Positions 31,376 to 37,161 of a DNA stretch of 37,161 bases are shown one piece after another. This stretch comes from an uncultured Burkholderiales bacterium (GTDB lineage: Bacteria > Pseudomonadota > Gammaproteobacteria > Burkholderiales > Burkholderiaceae_C). The notes under the pieces are model-generated. The model was not told the origin of the DNA. It searched no databases and worked only from the letters and a program-made list of their open reading frames with translations. Both the position numbers and the translations under genes were made by a program. Each line of letters opens with the position of its first letter. The stretch's first letter is position 1. The DNA lies in NCBI GenBank assembly GCA_937891665.1, contig CALAGS010000246.1, positions 1 to 37,161 on the forward strand, written 5' to 3'.

Positions 31376-32851
31376 TTAAATTTCCTCTGACCAACAAAAT
31401 CCGTCGCGTGCAATCATGGCGCTTGAAGCGCTAGGGCCCCAAGTGCCTGCGGCGTAATGACGGGGTCCTTGTGTGTCTGAAGCCCAGTGCTGAAGAATGG
31501 GCTCAACCCAGCGCCAGGCCTCTTCTTGCTCGTCACTGCGAACAAATAAATTCAAACGGCCATCGAGGACATCAAGCAGCAAACGCTCGTAAGCGCCCAC
31601 GCGTTCGCTGCCAAAACGTTTGTCAAAATCGAGGTCGAGGTGAACCGGACTGAGTTGCGCCGATGCTTGTTTGCCATTTTGAAGGCGTTTGTTTTGCCCC
31701 TCGGCAAAAAGATGCAATTCCAAGCCGTCTTTGGGCTGCAAATGAATAATGAGTTTGTTAACGCCGCCGGAGGGTGCTTGAAAAATAGCATGCGGTGTGG
31801 GCCGAAAATTGATTTCAATGTAGCCTTCGCGCGATGCCAAGCGTTTTCCCGTTCGAATGTAGAAAGGCACGCCAGCCCAACGCCAGTTGGCAATTTCAGT
31901 TCGCAGCGCGACAAAAGTTTCGGTGCTGCTGTTGGCGTTGACGCCGGTTTCTTCGTTGTACCCAGGAACGGCGTGGCCATTTAAATTGCCTGAACTGTAT
32001 TGGCCGCGCACCACGTGTTGGTTTAGGGTTTCAGGGGTCCAGGGCTTAAGGGCGCGCAGCACTTTGAGCTTCTCATCGCGAATGGCATCGGCATGCGCAT
32101 TGATGGGTGGCTCCATGGCAATGGCGCACAACAATTGCAGTGCGTGGTTTTGCACCATGTCGCGCAGTGCGCCAGTTTTTTCATAAAACGCTCCGCGTTT
32201 TTCAACGCCGAGTTCTTCCGCAATGGTGATCTGAATGTTGGCAATGTGTTCTCGACGCCACAGCGGTTCAAATAAGGCGTTGCCAAAGCGCATAGCAAAC
32301 AGGTTTTGCACCGAGGGCTTGCCCAAGTAATGGTCAATTCGAAAAATCTGGCTCTCACCAAAAACCTTGCGCACGCTTTGGTTGATGGCGCGGTTGGATT
32401 GGAGGTCGTGGCCCAAGGGTTTTTCCAACACGATGCGTGTTTTGGGGGTGTTGAGTTTGGCCACGGCCAGTTGATCACAGACGGTGTTGAACAAGCTAGG
32501 CGCAGTGGCCAAATACATCACGACGTGATCTGTTTCGCGCTCTGCCAGTCTCGCCGCTAATTGGGCGTAGTCGGCGGGGTTAGACAAATCCACACGCTCG
32601 TAATGCAACATGGCCTTAAAGCGTGCAAATTCCTCCTCATTGGGGCGTTTGGCACCCTCGACCTGCTCAAAACGAGATTGGATGAGCGTGCGGTATTGCT
32701 CATCCGACATGCTGTCGCGGGCAACGCCAATGATTCGGCCGCCCTCGGGCAGGGTGCCGTGGCGGAAGGCTTGAAACAGGGCAGGCATCAATTTCCGCCA
32801 AACCAGATCGCCGGTGCCGCCAAAAAAGACCAAATCAAAAGACATGTTCAT
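31376..32851 (-). CDS. zwf: Glucose-6-phosphate 1-dehydrogenase
   Basis: A 491-residue enzyme that oxidises glucose-6-phosphate to 6-phosphogluconolactone with NAD(P)+, entering the oxidative pentose-phosphate and Entner-Doudoroff routes. The Rossmann motif GGTGDLVWRKLMPALF (about residues 11-26) and the active-site RIDHYLGK (171-178) are intact; EKPLGHDL and IQITIAEELGVE are family markers. The start at 32851 gives MNMSFDLV; the third residue (32845) is an alternative. It is followed by hexR at 3 nt. The 74-bp intergenic region with tal holds an inverted repeat. Confidence 0.97.
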   Translation of the reverse strand: MNMSFDLVFFGGTGDLVWRKLMPALFQAFRHGTLPEGGRIIGVARDSMSDEQYRTLIQSRFEQVEGAKRPNEEEFARFKAMLHYERVDLSNPADYAQLAARLAERETDHVVMYLATAPSLFNTVCDQLAVAKLNTPKTRIVLEKPLGHDLQSNRAINQSVRKVFGESQIFRIDHYLGKPSVQNLFAMRFGNALFEPLWRREHIANIQITIAEELGVEKRGAFYEKTGALRDMVQNHALQLLCAIAMEPPINAHADAIRDEKLKVLRALKPWTPETLNQHVVRGQYSSGNLNGHAVPGYNEETGVNANSSTETFVALRTEIANWRWAGVPFYIRTGKRLASREGYIEINFRPTPHAIFQAPSGGVNKLIIHLQPKDGLELHLFAEGQNKRLQNGKQASAQLSPVHLDLDFDKRFGSERVGAYERLLLDVLDGRLNLFVRSDEQEEAWRWVEPILQHWASDTQGPRHYAAGTWGPSASSAMIARDGFCWSEEI

Positions 32852-32853
32852 TT

Positions 32854-32882
32854 GTTACATAAAAATGAATTTGTAATGTAAC
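32854..32882. promoter_or_regulatory. Inverted repeat between zwf and tal, candidate HexR site
   Basis: GTTACAT (32854-32860) and ATGTAAC (32876-32882) are perfect inverted repeats separated by 15 nt, only 3 nt upstream of the zwf start and next to the tal -35. The half-site resembles TGTAAT/ATTACA-like HexR sequences, but the known HexR site is shorter (about 15-17 bp), so the match is partial. Position suggests joint control of both genes. Confidence 0.45.
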
Positions 32883-32899
32883 TTTGTTTCATCGATAAT
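32871..32899 (+). promoter_or_regulatory. Promoter of tal
   Basis: TTGTAA (32871-32876) and GATAAT (32894-32899) with an exact 17-nt spacer lie 27 nt before the tal start. The -35 overlaps the right half of the inverted repeat at 32876-32882, so a bound dimer would block it. Confidence 0.6.
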
Positions 32900-32925
32900 T
32901 CAAGGATTGAATTTATTTAATTGCC

Positions 32926-33882
32926 ATGAACCAACTCGACGCGCTTAAAAAATACACCACTGTTGTTGCAGACACTGGTGACTTCAAACAATTGGCCCAG
33001 TTCCAACCTCAAGATGCGACCACCAACCCGTCGCTCATTTTGAAGGCTGTTCAAAAACCCGAGTACGCGCCTTTGCTTTCTGAGTCAGTTGCTGTGCACA
33101 AAGGCCAGCCCTTGGATGTGGTGATGGACCATTTGTTGGTGCGCTTTGGCTGTGAAATTTTGAAAACCATTCCCGGTCGTGTGTCTACGGAAGTAGATGC
33201 GCGTTTAAGTTTTGACACCGCGGGCACATTGGCGCGCGCGCGTCGTTTGATGAGCCTCTATGAAGCGCAAGGTATTTCGCGAAAGCGTGTACTGATCAAA
33301 ATCGCAGCCACCTGGGAGGGCATCCAAGCGGCCGCCGAATTAGAGCGTGAAGGGATTCACACCAACCTCACGCTGCTGTTCTCCTTTGCGCAGGCGGTGG
33401 CATGTGGTCAGGCCAAGGTTCAATTGATTTCGCCCTTTGTCGGACGCATCTACGATTGGTACAAAAAGACGGCTGGCGCTGGGTGGGATGAGGCCTTGAA
33501 TGCAGGCGCCAACGACCCCGGTGTGAAGTCTGTGCGCGCCATTTACAACTATTACAAAAAGAATGGCATTGCCACCGAGGTGATGGGTGCGAGCTTTCGC
33601 AACGTTGGACAAATTGTGGCCTTGACGGGTTGTGATTTGCTCACCATCAGCCCTGATTTGTTGGCGCTGCTCTCCGCTAACGAAACTGCTTTGACCGCCT
33701 CGCTTGACGCCCATGCCGCCAAGGGCATGGACTTGCCTTTGGTTCAATACAACGAAGCTGGCTTCCGCTTTGCGTTAAACGAAGACGCCATGGCCACCGA
33801 AAAATTGGCAGAAGGCATTCGTGCTTTTTGTGTCGATGCCATCAAGCTAGAAGGCTTGATGTTGGCGGCACAAAACGCTTGA
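32926..33882 (+). CDS. tal: Transaldolase
   Basis: A 318-residue class I transaldolase that moves a dihydroxyacetone unit between sedoheptulose-7-phosphate and glyceraldehyde-3-phosphate. The Schiff-base lysine is K125 in [12 protein letters not shown], equivalent to K132 of E. coli Tal[13 protein letters not shown] (about residues 30-41) and [12 protein letters not shown] are typical of TalA/TalB. The length is standard. It is followed by pgi at 35 nt and is divergent from zwf, giving a pentose-phosphate/hexose-phosphate gene cluster. Confidence 0.97.
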   Translation: MNQLDALKKYTTVVADTGDFKQLAQFQPQDATTNPSLILKAVQKPEYAPLLSESVAVHKGQPLDVVMDHLLVRFGCEILKTIPGRVSTEVDARLSFDTAGTLARARRLMSLYEAQGISRKRVLIKIAATWEGIQAAAELEREGIHTNLTLLFSFAQAVACGQAKVQLISPFVGRIYDWYKKTAGAGWDEALNAGANDPGVKSVRAIYNYYKKNGIATEVMGASFRNVGQIVALTGCDLLTISPDLLALLSANETALTASLDAHAAKGMDLPLVQYNEAGFRFALNEDAMATEKLAEGIRAFCVDAIKLEGLMLAAQNA

Positions 33883-33917
33883 TGAGTCGCAAAAAAAATT
33901 AAGCACAAAGGGCCAAC

Positions 33918-35471
33918 ATGCGAGCTGATCAAACTGCGGCATGGAATAACTTGAGCGAACATGCCAAGGCGTTTTCTAGCTTTGATTTGCGCACTGAATT
34001 TGCGCGCGATGCGGGTCGTGCCGTGCACTTCAGCCAAGCAGCACCCGGTCTATTTGCAGACTTGTCTAAGAACCTTTGGGATGCCAAGATCGAATCGCAA
34101 TTGTTGGCGTTGGCACAGCAAGCAGGCGTGTTGGCGCACCGCGATCGCATGTTCCAAGGCGAGGCCATCAACACCACAGAAAATCGTGCGGTGATGCACT
34201 GGTTGTTGCGTCATCCTGCGCAGGGTGTCGCGGTAGATGCACTGCCTGCCTCGGTGAAACTGTGTTTAAAAGATGTGCACGGCACCTTAAGTGCCATGCT
34301 GTCGTTTGCTGAAAAAATTCGTTCAGACGAACAGATCACTGACGTGGTGAACATTGGCATTGGCGGCTCTGATTTGGGTCCGCAGATGGCAGTGATGGCT
34401 TTGCAGTCATTTGCTTTAAAGGGAAAACGGTTTCACTTTATATCCAATGTGGATGGCCATGAACTCGATGCGGTATTGAAAGGCTTGCAGGCTGAGAAGA
34501 CTTTGTTTTTGGTAGCTTCTAAAACATTCACCACTTTAGACACCATGACCAATGCCTTGTCAGCCAAGCGTTGGTTTGAAGCGCAAGGTGGCACCGATGT
34601 GTCACGACATTTTGTGGCGCTGACCACCAACGTAGAAGCGGCAGGCCAATTCGGTATTCAAACTTGCTTTGGTTTTTGGGATTGGGTGGGCGGCCGTTAT
34701 TCATTGTGGTCGGCCATTGGTTTGCCTCTGGCCATTGCCATTGGAGCAGATCATTTCCGTTCGTTTTTGGCGGGTGCGCATGCCATGGACCAACACTTCT
34801 TGAATGCCGAGCCTGCGCAGAACTTGCCAATTCGCTTAGGCCTGCTGGATGTTTGGTATCGCAACTTTTTGCACTACACCAGCCGCTGCATTGCACCGTA
34901 TCACAGCGCCTTGAAACGCTACGCGCCTTATCTGCAGCAACTCGAAATGGAAAGCAACGGCAAGCAGGTTGACCATGAGGGTCAAGCATTGCCGTATGGC
35001 ACATCGCCTGTATTGTGGGGCGAACCCGGCACCAATGGGCAGCACGCATTTTTCCAAATGCTGCATCAAGGGACCGATGTGGTGCCGCTAGAGTTTGTAG
35101 CCGTGAAAAACGCTACGCATGCATTGCCCGATCACCAGGCTTTGTTGTTGTCCAATGCGTTGGCGCAGGCTCAGGCTTTGATGGTGGGCAAGTCAGACAC
35201 AGGGGGGCACAGAAACTTTTCTGGTAACCGGCCCAGTACGTTTATCTTGTTGGAAGATTTAACGCCTTTCAACTTGGGTGCCTTGATTGCACTGCAAGAA
35301 CACCGCGTGTTTGTAAGCGGTGCGGTATGGGGCATCAACAGCTTTGACCAATGGGGTGTGGAGTTGGGCAAGGTGTTGGCCAAGGACATTCATGCGCGAA
35401 TTGAGTCGGGTGAATTGGCAGGGCTCGACGCCTCTACTGCGCAATTGCTGCAGAGGATTCGAGCTGCTTGA
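33918..35471 (+). CDS. pgi: Glucose-6-phosphate isomerase
   Basis: A 517-residue phosphoglucose isomerase that interconverts glucose-6-phosphate and fructose-6-phosphate. The phosphate-loop motif GIGGSDLGPQM, SKTFTTLDTMTNALSAKRWF, the catalytic Glu/His region LWGEPGTNGQHAFFQMLHQG and the terminal lysine motif GINSFDQWGVELGKVLA are all intact. Somewhat shorter than E. coli Pgi (549). It lies 35 nt after tal and probably shares its promoter. A terminator follows immediately, shared with groEL. Confidence 0.97.
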   Translation: MRADQTAAWNNLSEHAKAFSSFDLRTEFARDAGRAVHFSQAAPGLFADLSKNLWDAKIESQLLALAQQAGVLAHRDRMFQGEAINTTENRAVMHWLLRHPAQGVAVDALPASVKLCLKDVHGTLSAMLSFAEKIRSDEQITDVVNIGIGGSDLGPQMAVMALQSFALKGKRFHFISNVDGHELDAVLKGLQAEKTLFLVASKTFTTLDTMTNALSAKRWFEAQGGTDVSRHFVALTTNVEAAGQFGIQTCFGFWDWVGGRYSLWSAIGLPLAIAIGADHFRSFLAGAHAMDQHFLNAEPAQNLPIRLGLLDVWYRNFLHYTSRCIAPYHSALKRYAPYLQQLEMESNGKQVDHEGQALPYGTSPVLWGEPGTNGQHAFFQMLHQGTDVVPLEFVAVKNATHALPDHQALLLSNALAQAQALMVGKSDTGGHRNFSGNRPSTFILLEDLTPFNLGALIALQEHRVFVSGAVWGINSFDQWGVELGKVLAKDIHARIESGELAGLDASTAQLLQRIRAA

Positions 35472-35503
35472 AAAAAAACCCCACAATTGCTTGCGGGGTT
35501 TCT
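35471..35503. terminator. Bidirectional terminator, pgi / groEL
   Basis: AAACCCC (35476-35482) and GGGGTTT (35495-35501) form the stem with a 12-nt loop. On the minus strand the stem is followed by T8 in total, giving a strong groEL terminator; on the plus strand the T-run is T3CTT, weaker, for pgi. Confidence 0.8.
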
Positions 35504-35548
35504 TGTGCGAGGTCAAAAGTCTTTTCAGACCTTTGAAGCAGCGGGCAA

Positions 35549-37161
35549 TTACATGCCCATGCCGCCCATACCACCCATGCCGCCCATGTCAGGCATGCCA
35601 CCGGCGCCAGATTCTTCTTTGGGTGCTTCTGAAACCATGCACTCTGTGGTCAACATCAAAGAGGCCACGGAAGCTGCGTTTTGCAAAGCAGTGCGTGTCA
35701 CTTTGGTTGGGTCCAAAATGCCCATTTCAATCATGTCACCGTAGGTATCGTTGGCTGCGTTGAAGCCGTAGTTGCCTTTGCCAGCCATCACAGCGTTTAC
35801 CACCACTGATGGCTCGCCACCTGCGTTGTACACGATCTCGCGCAAAGGCGCTTCGATGGCTTTCAACACCAGCTTGATGCCAGCGTCTTGGTCAGCGTTG
35901 TCACCTTTGATGGTGCCAGCATTTTGACGAGCGCGCAGCAATGCCACACCACCGCCAGCCACAATGCCTTCTTCCACAGCAGCGCGGGTAGCGTGCAATG
36001 CGTCTTCAACACGGGCTTTCTTTTCTTTCATTTCGACTTCGGTGGCAGCGCCAACCTTGATCACGGCAACACCACCAGCCAACTTGGCCACGCGCTCTTG
36101 CAGTTTTTCACGGTCGTAGTCAGAAGTGGCTTCTTCGATTTGAACGCGGATTTGTTTCACGCGAGCTTCGATGTCGCCAGCTGCGCCTGCACCGTCGATG
36201 ATGATGGTGTTTTCTTTGCCCACTTCGATGCGCTTGGCTTGACCCAAGTCTGCCAATGTCACTTTTTCGAGTGTCAGGCCCACTTCTTCAGCGATCACTT
36301 TACCGCCGGTCAAGATAGCGATGTCTTCCAACATGGCTTTGCGGCGATCGCCGAAGCCAGGCGCCTTGACAGCCACAACCTTCAAGATACCGCGGATGGT
36401 GTTGACCACCAAAGTAGCCAAGGCTTCGCCTTCAACTTCTTCAGCAATGATCAGCAAAGGACGGCCAGCTTTTGCAACGGCTTCCAATGTAGGCAACAAG
36501 TCACGAATGTTGCTGATTTTCTTGTCGAACAACAACACGAAGGGGTTGTCGAGCAAAGCAGCTTGCTTCTCGGGGTTGTTGATGAAATAAGGTGACAGGT
36601 AGCCACGGTCGAATTGCATGCCTTCAACGATGTCGAGTTCGTTGTCCAAAGACTTGCCGTCTTCAACAGTGATCACGCCTTCTTTGCCCACTTTGTCCAT
36701 GGCTTTGGCAATGATCTCGCCAATGCTGTGGTCGCTGTTAGCAGAGATAGAACCCACTTGAGCGATTTCTTTGGTGGTTGTAGTGGCCTTGGTGGCTTTC
36801 TTCAACTCTTCGATCAAGGCCGTAACAGCTTTGTCGATACCGCGCTTCAAGTCCATAGGGTTCATGCCGGCGGCAACGTACTTCATGCCTTCGTGAACGA
36901 TGGCTTGTGCCAACACGGTAGCGGTTGTTGTACCGTCACCTGCGTTGTCAGAAGTCTTGGAAGCAACTTCCTTGACCATCTGAGCGCCCATGTTTTGGAG
37001 CTTGTCTTTGAGTTCGATTTCTTTGGCCACGGACACACCGTCCTTGGTCACGGTGGGGGCGCCGAAAGAGCGCTCGAGCACCACATTGCGACCCTTAGGG
37101 CCCAAAGTTACTTTGACCGCGTTGGCCAAAATGTTCACGCCTTCAACCATGCGTGCGCGGG
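35549..37161 (-). CDS. groEL: Chaperonin GroEL (5' end beyond the window)
   Basis: The 60-kDa chaperonin forms the double-ring ATP-dependent folding chamber with GroES. The visible part is 536 codons: R-A-R then [20 protein letters not shown]. About a dozen N-terminal residues lie beyond the edge, judging by homologues. ATP motif [11 protein letters not shown] and the acidic catalytic region are intact. It ends with the GGM repeat ([11 protein letters not shown]). No frameshift. Its promoter, groES and any CIRCE element are outside the window. Confidence 0.98.
   Translation of the reverse strand, partial: RARMVEGVNILANAVKVTLGPKGRNVVLERSFGAPTVTKDGVSVAKEIELKDKLQNMGAQMVKEVASKTSDNAGDGTTTATVLAQAIVHEGMKYVAAGMNPMDLKRGIDKAVTALIEELKKATKATTTTKEIAQVGSISANSDHSIGEIIAKAMDKVGKEGVITVEDGKSLDNELDIVEGMQFDRGYLSPYFINNPEKQAALLDNPFVLLFDKKISNIRDLLPTLEAVAKAGRPLLIIAEEVEGEALATLVVNTIRGILKVVAVKAPGFGDRRKAMLEDIAILTGGKVIAEEVGLTLEKVTLADLGQAKRIEVGKENTIIIDGAGAAGDIEARVKQIRVQIEEATSDYDREKLQERVAKLAGGVAVIKVGAATEVEMKEKKARVEDALHATRAAVEEGIVAGGGVALLRARQNAGTIKGDNADQDAGIKLVLKAIEAPLREIVYNAGGEPSVVVNAVMAGKGNYGFNAANDTYGDMIEMGILDPTKVTRTALQNAASVASLMLTTECMVSEAPKEESGAGGMPDMGGMGGMGGMGM

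Noticed and set aside
35888..36595. 235-codon open frame antisense to groEL
   Set aside because: Antisense shadow of groEL with Phe/His-rich composition.
1..37161. Mobile elements, CRISPR arrays, tRNA/rRNA genes
   Set aside because: No transposase, integrase, direct-repeat array or tRNA-like cloverleaf could be recognised by reading; gene order looks like undisturbed core chromosome.

Overview
The window is an ordinary chromosomal stretch of a betaproteobacterium. The best fit is order Burkholderiales, family Comamonadaceae, perhaps a freshwater lineage such as Limnohabitans or Rhodoferax. The taxonomic call is inference. It rests on the Burkholderiales-type porin, a Tat-exported orphan Bug/TTT solute-binding protein, Coq7, the gspGHIJKLMNDEF order with divergent gspC, the zwf-hexR pairing and moderate G+C. 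I see no tRNA, rRNA, CRISPR array, insertion sequence, prophage or attachment site, and no gene-free stretch longer than about 300 bases.

Layout. (1) 1-4078, plus strand: a HypT-like LysR DNA-binding domain without an effector domain overlaps pyrC. It is followed by a DUF3025 gene, htpX and an EamA-family transporter. (2) 4082-15537, minus strand: one tightly packed type II secretion operon, gspG-H-I-J-K-L-M-N-D-E-F, with a cytosolic 5'-nucleotidase as its last gene. gspC is transcribed divergently (15588-16073). (3) 16115-19013: ilvA with a structured leader, an OsmC-family gene and coq7. (4) 19210-22070: a small porin, an orphan TTT solute-binding protein and a DUF3047 lipoprotein. (5) 22149-30506: a dipeptide-type ABC transporter (two permeases, two ATPases) with an M20 amidohydrolase between the permease genes, a convergent solute-binding protein and a metal-dependent Xaa-Pro dipeptidase-like amidohydrolase. 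(6) 30527-35471: central sugar-phosphate metabolism, zwf-hexR on the minus strand, with tal and pgi divergent on the plus strand. (7) 35549-end: groEL, cut at its 5' end by the window edge.

How the genes work together. The T2SS block encodes every core part except the prepilin peptidase (GspO/PilD), so that must be elsewhere. The ABC block looks like import of peptides or acylated amino acids followed by cytoplasmic hydrolysis. zwf, tal and pgi carry out glucose-6-phosphate oxidation, the non-oxidative pentose step and hexose-phosphate isomerisation. A HexR-like regulator is translationally close to zwf, and an inverted repeat sits in the zwf/tal intergenic region.

The most interesting non-coding element is the leader upstream of ilvA. 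It has a credible sigma70 promoter, three consecutive hairpins, an exposed anti-Shine-Dalgarno-like CU-rich stretch and a textbook intrinsic terminator, all before the ilvA start codon. It is either an attenuator or an independent small RNA. No obviously new multi-gene system was found; the other findings are smaller architectural oddities.
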